Shown one piece after another: positions 1-5,397 of a DNA stretch of 5,397 bases (its first letter is position 1; each line of letters opens with the position of its first letter). The notes beneath the pieces were generated by a model that was not told the origin of the DNA, did no database searches, and saw nothing but the letters and a program-made list of their open reading frames with translations. Source of the stretch: an uncultured Muribaculaceae bacterium (GTDB taxonomy: Bacteria; Bacteroidota; Bacteroidia; Bacteroidales; Muribaculaceae); the NCBI GenBank assembly GCA_948788915.1, contig CAQFOZ010000084.1, positions 1-5,397 of the forward strand, in the 5' to 3' direction. Made by a program: the position numbers and the translations under genes.

Positions 1-959
1 TGCAAGTATTGAAGCAGACCGATTTTAAATTCAAAGGTCAGAAGAGTGTTTATCATGGCAAGGTCAGAGATGTGTATAATATCAATGACGATCTGATGGT
101 GATGGTGATGGTTGCTACCGACCGCATCTCCGCGTTTGACGTGGTGCTTCCGGAAGGTATTCCCTACAAGGGGCAGGTGTTGAACCAGATAGCTGAGTTT
201 TTCCTTGATTCCACCAAGGATATAGTGCCCAACTGGAAAGTGGCAGTTCCGGATCCGATGGTTACGGTGGGACTTTGTTGCGAGCCGTTGAAGATAGAGA
301 TGATAGTGCGCGGCTATATAGCAGGTTCCGCATGGCGCGACTATGCGGCTGGCGCACGTGAGATTTGCGGTGTCAAGTTGCCGGAAGGGCTGAAGGAGAA
401 TCAGAAACTTCCCACACCTATTCTTACTCCGACAACGAAAGCCGATGCCGGTCATGACCAGAATATCTCGCGAGAGGAGATCATAGCACAGGGGATAGTG
501 CCTGAAGAGATCTATGCACAGGTAGAGAAATATGCTCTTGCCCTGTTTGAGCGCGGTACGGAGATTGCCGCAAAACAAGGTCTTATTCTCGTAGATACAA
601 AATATGAGTTCGGATTGAAAGACGGCAAGGTAATTCTTATTGATGAGATTCACACTCCGGATTCTTCCCGTTATTTTTATGCCGAAGGGTATGAGGAGCG
701 TCTCGAGAAAGGGGAAGAGCAGCGTCAACTTTCAAAAGAGTTTGTGCGCAAATGGCTTATAGCAAACGGATTTATGGGAAAAGCAGGTCAGCAGGTGCCG
801 GAAATGACAGCTGAATATTGCAATGAGGTAAGCCAACGCTACATAGAGCTTTACGAGCACATTACGGGCAAGAAATTCGATCCGGCATCAGACTGCGGTA
901 ATCTTGAGCAGCGTATTGAGCGCAACACTGCCGAGTGTCTTGCGAAACTTGAGAAATAG
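1..959 (+). CDS. purC: Phosphoribosylaminoimidazole-succinocarboxamide synthase (SAICAR synthase), 5' end cut by one base
   Basis: The enzyme joins CAIR and aspartate using ATP to make SAICAR in cytoplasmic de novo purine synthesis. Counting residues from the TTG at 9, visible family motifs are HGKVRDVY (16-23), ATDRISAFD (36-44), VRGYIAGSAW (100-109), TPTTKAD (140-146), LVDTKYEFG (194-202) and IDEIHTPDSSRYF (211-223). Together they cover the ATP- and substrate-binding regions of the PurC fold. Length is about 318 aa, normal for the Bacteroidetes type (about 314 by recall). The TTG at 9 is probably not the start. The frame stays open to base 1, and the preceding residues (Q-V-L-K-Q-T-D-F) align with the usual Bacteroides start M-K-A-L-T-K-T-D-F if the window's first bases TG are the end of an ATG whose A lies just outside. 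The strand before ATDRIS holds a gatggt triplet repeat adding two residues. A Dabb gene follows after 8 nt. The family call is very secure; the exact start is an inference. Confidence 0.96.
   Translation, partial: QVLKQTDFKFKGQKSVYHGKVRDVYNINDDLMVMVMVATDRISAFDVVLPEGIPYKGQVLNQIAEFFLDSTKDIVPNWKVAVPDPMVTVGLCCEPLKIEMIVRGYIAGSAWRDYAAGAREICGVKLPEGLKENQKLPTPILTPTTKADAGHDQNISREEIIAQGIVPEEIYAQVEKYALALFERGTEIAAKQGLILVDTKYEFGLKDGKVILIDEIHTPDSSRYFYAEGYEERLEKGEEQRQLSKEFVRKWLIANGFMGKAGQQVPEMTAEYCNEVSQRYIELYEHITGKKFDPASDCGNLEQRIERNTAECLAKLEK
95..112 (+). repeat. Three tandem copies of the hexamer gatggt inside purC
   Basis: Three perfect head-to-tail copies of GATGGT encode M-V-M-V-M-V in the beta strand just before the ATDRISAFD motif. 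Bacteroides PurC as I recall it has one M-V unit fewer here (…LLVMVATDR…). This suggests an in-frame gain of one 6-bp unit, which leaves the reading frame intact. Whether the extra unit is strain-specific or common in this clade cannot be told from the window. Confidence 0.85.
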
Positions 960-967
960 ACACGGTC

Positions 968-1261
968 ATGGTAAAGCATATAGTGACGTTTAAGTTCTCA
1001 GGTACAGATGAAGAGCGCAAGAATGCGTGCGACAGATTCAAGGCTGCGTTGATGGCTCTTCCGGAACAGATTGAATGTCTTGAGAGCATGGAAGTAGGTA
1101 TAAATGAGAATCCGGCGGAATGTTGGAATCTCGTGCTGACTGCGATTGTACCCAGTATGGCTGACGTAGAGGTTTACGCCAAGCATCCCGCGCATGTCGC
1201 CGCCGCAGGACTGGTGAAGCCGCAGATAGAATCGCGTGCGTGCGTGGACTATGAGTTTTAA
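968..1261 (+). CDS. Dabb-family (stress-responsive alpha/beta barrel) small protein
   Basis: This 97-aa cytoplasmic protein has no signal peptide or membrane segment. It has the layout of the Dabb fold, a dimeric ferredoxin-like barrel. It opens with the M-V-K-H-I-V strand (His4), then a charged helix (about 13-30), a strand around C37-V43, a W-N-L-V-L strand (53-57), the Y-x-x-HPxH segment (70-76), and a closing strand near C92-F97. The HP-x-H signature and the N-terminal histidine are typical of the family. Dabb proteins include plant stress proteins and a few cyclases, but small bacterial members mostly have no known substrate, so no reaction is assigned. The ATG lies 8 nt after the purC stop with no Shine-Dalgarno, so co-transcription with purC is likely. 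A strong terminator follows. The link to purine synthesis is positional only. Confidence 0.85.
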   Translation: MVKHIVTFKFSGTDEERKNACDRFKAALMALPEQIECLESMEVGINENPAECWNLVLTAIVPSMADVEVYAKHPAHVAAAGLVKPQIESRACVDYEF

Positions 1262-1286
1262 TTGTTTACACAGTTTTCTTGGAAAT

Positions 1287-1322
1287 AAAATTGGGGACGT
1301 CTTCGCGACGTCCCCTTGTTTT
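1287..1322. terminator. Bidirectional intrinsic terminator between convergent genes
   Basis: A perfect 9-bp stem GGGGACGTC (1293-1301) / GACGTCCCC (1307-1315) encloses a 5-nt TTCGC loop. It is followed by a T-rich tract (TTGTTTTGTT), and on the other strand by T-rich sequence from the AAAATT at 1287-1292. It lies 31 nt past the Dabb stop and 42 nt past the end of the converging secreted-protein gene, so it can serve both transcripts. Confidence 0.9.
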
Positions 1323-1357
1323 GTTCATTAGTCAGGTTTCGAAAAGTATTATTATTA

Positions 1358-1984
1358 TTATCTGTGTAGCTTATCCGGATCAAAATCTCTGAGCCATGTG
1401 ATAGTCATTGTTTCCGGGTCAACACTTAGTCCACCTTTTTCCTCGATTGTCTTGAGGTAATATTTTTTGAGTTCATCTATTTTCTTGTTTGCCTTTTTGG
1501 GCTGGTCTGCCATCATTTTGCGGATAACCCGTGAGTCGAGGGCTATTTTATAGAATGCCACGCGTATGAATTTCCAATTCTGGTCGGTCAGGTTGTATTT
1601 TTTCTGCAATGTATTTGCGACTGCGTTTCCTTCGGCATCAGCCTCGGCATCGTAAACACCGCGATAATACTGGGCAAGTTGCTCTTGATCGAGAATATCG
1701 TTAAGAGTTTTTTCACGCATCCGGTTCAGCTGGTTTTTCCCTTTTGGTGTGAGTACGCCTTCATTGTCGTTTATGCATTTGATGAAGAGATCGTTCTCTT
1801 TGTCAATAGCCTTTGCAAGAGCAATTTGCTGATCTGCCGAAAGTTTAACATTCTTGCAGACTTCAAAAGCGGCGCGTTGTGTGGCGGGGGAGAATTTGGC
1901 GAGAGCCTTGGTGTCAAGGGTTTGCGCGAATACAGGCATAGCCATGACAAGCAAACCTGCAGATATGATTTTTTTTAGATTCAT
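1358..1984 (-). CDS. Secreted helix-rich protein of unknown function with LxxxQ motifs
   Basis: I do not recognise this 208-aa protein as a named family. It has a clear type I signal peptide: K4-K5, a hydrophobic core at about 6-17, and likely cleavage after V-F-A20. It is therefore predicted to be periplasmic. The mature part is lysine-rich, almost glycine-poor and looks largely helical. LSADQ (48-52) starts a long helix and LDQEQ (98-102) ends the first half. LTDQ (132-135) starts a second similar helix, so the protein may be a degenerate two-fold repeat. The LxxxQ spacing recalls periplasmic Spy/CpxP-type (LTxxQ) proteins, but this is a weak resemblance. Two cysteines, C43 and C70, could form a disulfide. 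The gene is divergent from the IDS-like sulfatase with 67 nt between starts, and ends in four in-frame TAA codons. Chaperone, metal or stress roles are speculative. Confidence 0.88.
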   Translation of the reverse strand: MNLKKIISAGLLVMAMPVFAQTLDTKALAKFSPATQRAAFEVCKNVKLSADQQIALAKAIDKENDLFIKCINDNEGVLTPKGKNQLNRMREKTLNDILDQEQLAQYYRGVYDAEADAEGNAVANTLQKKYNLTDQNWKFIRVAFYKIALDSRVIRKMMADQPKKANKKIDELKKYYLKTIEEKGGLSVDPETMTITWLRDFDPDKLHR

Positions 1985-1988
1985 AAGG

Positions 1989-2019
1989 TTCAGTTTTAAA
2001 GATAAAATTTCTATCTTTG
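1989..2019 (+). promoter_or_regulatory. Bacteroidetes-type promoter for the IDS-like sulfatase
   Basis: TATCTTTG at 2012-2019 matches the TAnnTTTG -7 consensus exactly and ends 32 nt before the ATG at 2052. A partial -33 match (TTC, 1989-1991, versus TTG) lies 20 nt upstream, the usual spacing. Transcription would start at about 2024-2027. The -7 box overlaps the opposing minus-strand box through the 10-bp palindrome TTTGTACAAA (2016-2025). Confidence 0.65.
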
Positions 2020-2021
2020 TA

Positions 2022-2029
2022 CAAATTTA
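2022..2029 (-). promoter_or_regulatory. Candidate -7 promoter element (TAAATTTG) for the secreted-protein gene
   Basis: Read on the minus strand, 2029 to 2022 gives TAAATTTG, matching the Bacteroidetes -7 consensus TAnnTTTG, 37 nt upstream of the ATG at 1984. No good TTG -33 element is found 19-21 nt further upstream, so the call rests on the -7 box and its position alone. Confidence 0.45.
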
Positions 2030-2051
2030 GTAAAAACTTTATAACCTGATC

Positions 2052-3626
2052 ATGAATTACGACAAAAATATTAAATATTTGGTTTGCGGACTGAATGTGC
2101 TTGCTTTAAGTCCTGTGGCAGCCAATGCAAAACCGGTCGATGCGAAGCGAACAGACAATCGCCCCAATGTGCTTCTGATAGCTGTTGATGACATGAAACC
2201 CTGGCTTGGAGCTTATGGCGACACCATTGCCAAAACACCGAATATGGACAGGCTCGCGGCTAACGGAGTTGTCTTTAACAATGCATATTGTCAGGTTGCC
2301 CTCAGCGGGCCTACAAGAAGTTCGCTGATGACCGGCCTGAATCCGGATCATACCGGAGTGTGGTGGCTTATGGGCTCTTTTCGTAAGAATAATCCTGATA
2401 TCGTCACAATGCCCGAGGCTCTGAAGAACAACGGCTATGAGACTGTGGGCGTAGGGAAGGTATATCATCCGCTAAAGGATAAAGCAGTGAAAGATGATCC
2501 CAAGTCATGGAGTCTTCCTTATGTAAAGGCGCAGGGAGCCACATATGCTCTTGCGAACGGCAGGGTAGCCACAGAGTGCGCCGATGTCCCCGACAACGGT
2601 TATGTTGACGGGATCATAGCCGAAGAGGCGGTGAAGACATTGCATAAACTCAAAGACAGCGGCAAGCCGTTTTTCTTTGGTGTAGGATTCAAGAAACCGC
2701 ATCTTCCTTTCTGTGCCCCCAAGAAATATTGGGATATGTATAGCCGGGACAGGATGCCGGTAGCACAGTTCCAGGACATGGCACTTGACGATGTGGAATA
2801 TTCATATCACAATTCTCTGGAGGTGAAGGGTTATTCAGATATTCCTCCGTTTGAGAGTTACCAGGATACAAAACACCTTGACACAGATACACAGAAACGT
2901 CTGCTTCATGCGTATTATGCCTGCATATCATATACGGATGCCCAGGTAGGCAAGGTGCTTGACGCTCTGGAAAAAGAAGGCTTGGCTGATAATACTGTAG
3001 TTATTCTTTACGGAGATCACGGCTATCATCTCGGAGATCATGGCCTGTGGAACAAAATGACTAATTTCGAAAATGCCACGCACGTGCCTTTCATGATATC
3101 GGCTCCAGGGATGAAGAAAGGGGTGAAATGTGATTCGCAGGTGGAATTCCTTGATATGTTCCCTACAGTGTGCGAACTCACCAGGACAAAGCATCCGCAG
3201 AAGCTCGACGGCAAGAGCCTTGTGCCAGTGCTTAAAAATCCGAAAGCGAAGGTTCATGATTATGTGATGAGTCAATATTCACGAACGACAACCGAAGATT
3301 ATACAATCTCTTCCGATCAGGATCTTGCCGGAAAGGCCGAGTATCTGAAAAATGATATTCACGGCTATGCAATCCGCGATCCGAGATACCGTCTTGTTGA
3401 GTGGACCAAGGGGTTCAAGACATATCAGCCTTTTGACGAAAGCAAGGTGGTGGCATATCAGTTGTTCGATTATGAAAAGGATCCGCAGGAGACAAGAAAT
3501 CTCGCTAACGATCCTGCGTATGCCGGAGTTGTAAAGAAACTCAAGAAGCAATTGCGCGAATACTATGCGCGAAGCTATTCCTCACCGATGAGCGCACCGA
3601 TAGAAAAGTGTGCGAGAGGGGAATAG
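2052..3626 (+). CDS. Iduronate-2-sulfatase-like S1 sulfatase, serine type, secreted
   Basis: A 524-aa formylglycine-dependent sulfate ester hydrolase. An N-terminal signal peptide probably cleaves after A-N-A26. Calcium ligands D46-D47 lie in NVLLIAVDDMKPWLGAYGD. The catalytic motif is S85-G-P-T-R89 followed by SSLMTG, with Ser to be oxidised to formylglycine. The remaining active-site residues follow human IDS order: GKVYHP (K136, H139), KKPHLPF (H217), and GDHGYHLGDHG..NK (D322, H323, K335), then ATHVP. The C-terminal subdomain carries YAIRDPRYRLVEW and LFDYEKDPQETRNLA. Family membership is very secure. The substrate is not: IDS-like bacterial sulfatases act on several sulfated sugars, so 2-O-sulfated uronate is only one candidate. 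Ser at the catalytic site implies maturation by anSME, not encoded here. It is likely periplasmic or surface-exposed. The start has no Shine-Dalgarno, normal for this phylum. A second, unlike sulfatase follows after 147 nt. Confidence 0.95.
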   Translation: MNYDKNIKYLVCGLNVLALSPVAANAKPVDAKRTDNRPNVLLIAVDDMKPWLGAYGDTIAKTPNMDRLAANGVVFNNAYCQVALSGPTRSSLMTGLNPDHTGVWWLMGSFRKNNPDIVTMPEALKNNGYETVGVGKVYHPLKDKAVKDDPKSWSLPYVKAQGATYALANGRVATECADVPDNGYVDGIIAEEAVKTLHKLKDSGKPFFFGVGFKKPHLPFCAPKKYWDMYSRDRMPVAQFQDMALDDVEYSYHNSLEVKGYSDIPPFESYQDTKHLDTDTQKRLLHAYYACISYTDAQVGKVLDALEKEGLADNTVVILYGDHGYHLGDHGLWNKMTNFENATHVPFMISAPGMKKGVKCDSQVEFLDMFPTVCELTRTKHPQKLDGKSLVPVLKNPKAKVHDYVMSQYSRTTTEDYTISSDQDLAGKAEYLKNDIHGYAIRDPRYRLVEWTKGFKTYQPFDESKVVAYQLFDYEKDPQETRNLANDPAYAGVVKKLKKQLREYYARSYSSPMSAPIEKCARGE

Positions 3627-3667
3627 TCAGGAAGATATATATTGCACATTCTGTTAAAAAAGCATTT

Positions 3668-3702
3668 TTTGAGCCGTGAATACTGCTCAAATGTGTATTT
3701 TA
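3668..3702 (+). terminator. Possible weak terminator after the IDS-like sulfatase
   Basis: A perfect 7-bp stem TTTGAGC (3668-3674) / GCTCAAA (3685-3691) with a 10-nt loop is followed by TGTGTATTTTA, which is only moderately T-rich. It lies 42 nt after the sulfatase stop. The stem is short and the tail imperfect, so partial read-through into the next sulfatase gene is plausible. Confidence 0.35.
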
Positions 3703-3705
3703 GCG

Positions 3706-3745
3706 ATAGGAAATCAAATTAATTTCATTAAATTTGATTTCCTAT
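3706..3745. repeat. Perfect 15-bp inverted repeat between the two sulfatase genes
   Basis: ATAGGAAATCAAATT (3706-3720) and its exact reverse complement (3731-3745) flank a 10-nt spacer, AATTTCATTA. The arms are A/T-rich. In RNA it would form a hairpin ending in TCTTTG, acting as a weak terminator or leader structure. As DNA it could be a regulator-binding site. It sits 29-68 nt before the ATG of the second sulfatase, so a regulatory role there is favoured by position only. Confidence 0.7.
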
Positions 3746-3751
3746 TCTTTG
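3743..3751 (+). promoter_or_regulatory. Imperfect -7-like element upstream of the second sulfatase
   Basis: TATTCTTTG resembles TAnnTTTG with one extra base between TA and TTTG, and ends 22 nt before the ATG at 3774. No convincing TTG -33 element sits at the right distance upstream. It overlaps the end of the inverted repeat, so a protein bound there could block it. The second sulfatase may instead depend on read-through from the first. Confidence 0.3.
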
Positions 3752-3773
3752 TTAATAACAAAATCAATACATA

Positions 3774-5288
3774 ATGAAAAAAATTTTATCTCTTGCAGCT
3801 TTGACTGCCATGGGTGCTGTGACAGGGGCCTATGCCGCAGGCAAATCAAAACCGAATGTTATTTTCATTCTGATGGATGATGCCGGATATGGTGATTTCG
3901 GATGTTACGGGCAGAAAAAGACCGAGACTCCTAACATCGATAAATTGTCTGAAAACGGTATCCGTTTTACAAACATGTATTGCTCGTGTCCGCTGTCTTC
4001 CCCTTCACGTTGTGGTCTGTTGACAGGCATACATTCGGGACATGCCCAGATACGTGCCAACGACGAGATGACATGGCGCGGAGATGTCTGGAACCATGAG
4101 GCTATGCTTAAAGATTCCACTCTTGAGGGTCAGGCTCCGATGCTTAAGGGCACTCCCACACTGGGAAACGTGCTGAAGAAAAACGGATATGCAACGGCAA
4201 TGGTAGGAAAATGGGGTGTCGGAAGTCCTACATCGGAATCAACTCCCAACAAAATGGGTTTTGATAAATATTACGGCTGTATCTGCCAGCGTCAGGCACA
4301 TAACTACTATCCTCCTTTCTTGTGGAATAACGATAAACGAGAATATCTTGACAACAAGCTTGTATGTCCGGGTACCGGCCTCGATGCAGGAGCAGATCCG
4401 TACGATATCAACAGCTATGCAAAATACACAGGGAATATCTATGCTCCCGACAAAATGTATGAGCATGTAATCGGGTTTGTGAACGATAATAAAGACAAAC
4501 CGTTCTTTTTGATGTGGACCACTCCTCTTCCTCACAGCCCTATGCAGGCACCGCAGAAGTGGGTGGACTATTATGTGAAGAAATTCGGTGACGAGAAACC
4601 TATAGAAGGTAAAGGATATTACCCTTCGCGTTATCCCCGTGCCACATATGCTGCCATGATTTCATATTTTGACGAGCAGGTTGGCGGTCTTGTGGCAGAA
4701 CTGAAGCGTCTTGGAATATACGACAATACGATGATTATTCTGACAAGCGATAACGGTCCTGCCAACAACTCCTGTTCATCTACTACATGGTTTGACAGCG
4801 CACAGCCTTTCCGTTGCGGCAAGGGATGGGGCAAAGCCTCGTTGCGCGAAGGTGGCATACGTATGCCTTTCATTGTGACATATGGTAAAAAGATTAAGCC
4901 GGGAGTTTCCGACCACATGGGTTATTTCCCAGATGTGATGCCTACATTGTGTGAACTTACCGGTGCAGAATGTCCTGAGACAGACGGTAAATCCTTCCTG
5001 CCCACGCTCTTTAACAAGAAGCAGCCTCAGCATGAGTATCTTTACTGGGAGTATCCTGGCAGCAGAGGCTGGATTGCCGTTCGTGAAGGGAAATGGAAGG
5101 GACTTCTCCGCAAAGTAAGAGACAACAATAATAAATTTGAGTTGTTTGATCTTGAAGCGGATCCGCGTGAGACAACCAATCTTGCCGATAAATATCCGGA
5201 AATAGTGGAACGCATGTGGCAACGTGTGGCTGAGTCACACGAGCCTAATCCCAATCCTTTGTTTAATATGGAAATCCCGGCTCATTAA
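3774..5288 (+). CDS. Arylsulfatase-A-like S1 sulfatase, serine type, secreted
   Basis: A 504-aa sulfatase with a clean type I signal peptide (K2-K3, hydrophobic core, cleavage after A-Y-A21). Core features in order are D35-D36 in FILMDDAGYGDFGCYG (metal ligands), the catalytic S75-S-P-S-R79 followed by CGLLTG, GKWGVG (K146), CQRQAH (H176), PLPHSPMQAP (H254), TSDNGP (D326, N327), and K354 before REGGIRMP. A C-terminal subdomain with VREGKWKGL and LFDLEADPRETTNLA completes it. The GKWG plus CQ.QAH..YYP..LW pattern marks a common Bacteroidetes/Planctomycetes subgroup, distinct from the upstream IDS-like enzyme. Exact SulfAtlas subfamily and substrate are not assigned. Ser at the catalytic site requires anSME. 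It probably acts outside the cytoplasm on a sulfated glycan together with its neighbour. The start has no Shine-Dalgarno but follows an A-rich leader. An apparent IS3-type end begins 55 nt after the stop. Confidence 0.95.
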   Translation: MKKILSLAALTAMGAVTGAYAAGKSKPNVIFILMDDAGYGDFGCYGQKKTETPNIDKLSENGIRFTNMYCSCPLSSPSRCGLLTGIHSGHAQIRANDEMTWRGDVWNHEAMLKDSTLEGQAPMLKGTPTLGNVLKKNGYATAMVGKWGVGSPTSESTPNKMGFDKYYGCICQRQAHNYYPPFLWNNDKREYLDNKLVCPGTGLDAGADPYDINSYAKYTGNIYAPDKMYEHVIGFVNDNKDKPFFLMWTTPLPHSPMQAPQKWVDYYVKKFGDEKPIEGKGYYPSRYPRATYAAMISYFDEQVGGLVAELKRLGIYDNTMIILTSDNGPANNSCSSTTWFDSAQPFRCGKGWGKASLREGGIRMPFIVTYGKKIKPGVSDHMGYFPDVMPTLCELTGAECPETDGKSFLPTLFNKKQPQHEYLYWEYPGSRGWIAVREGKWKGLLRKVRDNNNKFELFDLEADPRETTNLADKYPEIVERMWQRVAESHEPNPNPLFNMEIPAH

Positions 5289-5349
5289 TATTTGCCGGAT
5301 AAAATCATACAGACATAATACAGAATGAGACTGTCTAACAAGTTGAACT

Positions 5350-5390
5350 GCACCCCAAAAGTTAGACAAAAAACTTTTGGGGTGCTTTTT
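5350..5390 (+). terminator. Strong hairpin plus T-run at the IS-like end, downstream of the second sulfatase
   Basis: GCACCCCAAAAGTT (5350-5363) pairs perfectly over 14 bp with AACTTTTGGGGTGC (5372-5385) across an 8-nt loop (AGACAAAA), followed by five Ts (5386-5390). It has the form of an intrinsic terminator and would end the sulfatase transcript 62 nt after the stop. As the left arm is also the IS terminal repeat, it probably shields the IS from incoming transcription. Confidence 0.75.
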
Positions 5391-5397
5391 ATGAAGT
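5391..5397 (+). CDS. Possible start of IS OrfA (only M-K visible)
   Basis: ATGAAGT directly follows the hairpin and T-run. IS3-family OrfA proteins in Bacteroidetes often begin M-K-Y, which fits ATG AAG T.., but two codons prove nothing. It is listed only because its position relative to the putative IS end is right. Confidence 0.25.

Larger units (their letters stand above)
5344..5397 (+). mobile_element. Left end of a probable IS3-family (IS150-like) insertion sequence, cut by the window edge
   Basis: The sequence from 5344 begins TGAACTGCACCCCAAAAG and continues with TTAGACA. By recall this matches the terminal inverted repeats of IS150-group IS3 elements (TG…ACCCCAAAA.GTT.GACA). A possible OrfA start codon follows at 5391. 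The transposase genes, right end and target duplication lie outside the window, so the call rests on the terminal sequence and its layout. A plain sulfatase terminator is the alternative reading. Confidence 0.6.

Noticed and set aside
9..11. TTG as the start codon of purC
   Set aside because: The frame is open to the window edge, and the preceding residues align with the normal N terminus, with the window's first TG fitting the end of an ATG.
2079..2096. Cys12 in the signal peptide of the IDS-like sulfatase as a lipobox
   Set aside because: The residues around it (Y-L-V-C-G) do not fit the lipobox [LVI][ASTVI][GAS]C, and the Cys lies before the hydrophobic core ends. A type I site after A-N-A26 fits better.
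3656..3670. A6-GCA-T6 hairpin after the first sulfatase as a terminator
   Set aside because: A 6-bp stem of only A-T pairs with a 3-nt loop is too weak to count alone. The adjacent TTTGAGC/GCTCAAA stem is the better candidate.
4206..4220. Second sulfatase has GKWGVG instead of the usual GKWHxG, as if an active-site His were lost
   Set aside because: The GKWG form together with CQ.QAH..YYP is a recurring pattern in a large Bacteroidetes/Planctomycetes subgroup as I recall it, and all other catalytic residues are present. It looks subfamily-typical rather than inactivating.
4776..5222. 148-aa minus-strand open frame inside the second sulfatase, and a similar 120-aa frame at 2106-2468 in the first
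   Set aside because: They are fully antisense to well-supported genes, with no recognisable domains or signal. The Cys/His/Arg-rich composition is that of a shadow frame.
1..5397. CRISPR arrays, tRNA or rRNA genes, riboswitches, phage or defence genes
   Set aside because: No direct-repeat array, tRNA-like cloverleaf, conserved leader or matching protein is visible. All non-coding gaps are under 150 nt and are described in the feature list.

Overview
The window looks like chromosomal DNA from a gut-type Bacteroidales bacterium, possibly of the Bacteroides/Muribaculaceae kind. Four things point there: the PurC sequence is the Bacteroidetes type, start codons lack Shine-Dalgarno sequences and follow A/T-rich leaders, a clear TAnnTTTG (-7) promoter element is present, and there are two secreted serine-type sulfatases. 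The genus is inferred from memory of protein families; no search was run.

Layout. (1) 1-1261, plus strand: purC (purine biosynthesis), cut at its first base by the window edge, then 8 nt later a small Dabb-domain protein, probably in the same transcript. (2) 1262-1357: a strong GC-rich hairpin terminator, T-rich on both strands, between convergent genes. (3) 1358-1984, minus strand: an unrecognised secreted, helix-rich protein with LxxxQ motifs. (4) 1985-2051: a 67-nt divergent intergenic region where plus- and minus-strand -7 elements face each other and overlap. (5) 2052-3626, plus: an iduronate-2-sulfatase-like S1 sulfatase. (6) 3627-3773: a 147-nt gap with a weak terminator-like hairpin and a perfect 15-bp inverted repeat. 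(7) 3774-5288, plus: a second S1 sulfatase, of the arylsulfatase-A-like type. (8) 5289-5397: a short gap, then what looks like the left end of an IS3-family (IS150-like) insertion sequence carrying a 14-bp hairpin plus T-run. The window ends just as a possible OrfA begins.

Functionally there are two unrelated blocks. purC and the Dabb gene are housekeeping. The two sulfatases have signal peptides and probably act in the periplasm or at the cell surface to strip sulfate from host or dietary sulfated glycans such as mucin or glycosaminoglycans. Both carry serine at the formylglycine position, so both should need an anaerobic sulfatase-maturating enzyme (anSME) encoded elsewhere. No SusC/SusD pair, glycoside hydrolase or regulator is visible here. 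I see no clearly new system. The best second-look items are the divergent promoter and its unknown secreted product, the inverted repeat between the sulfatases, and the IS end.
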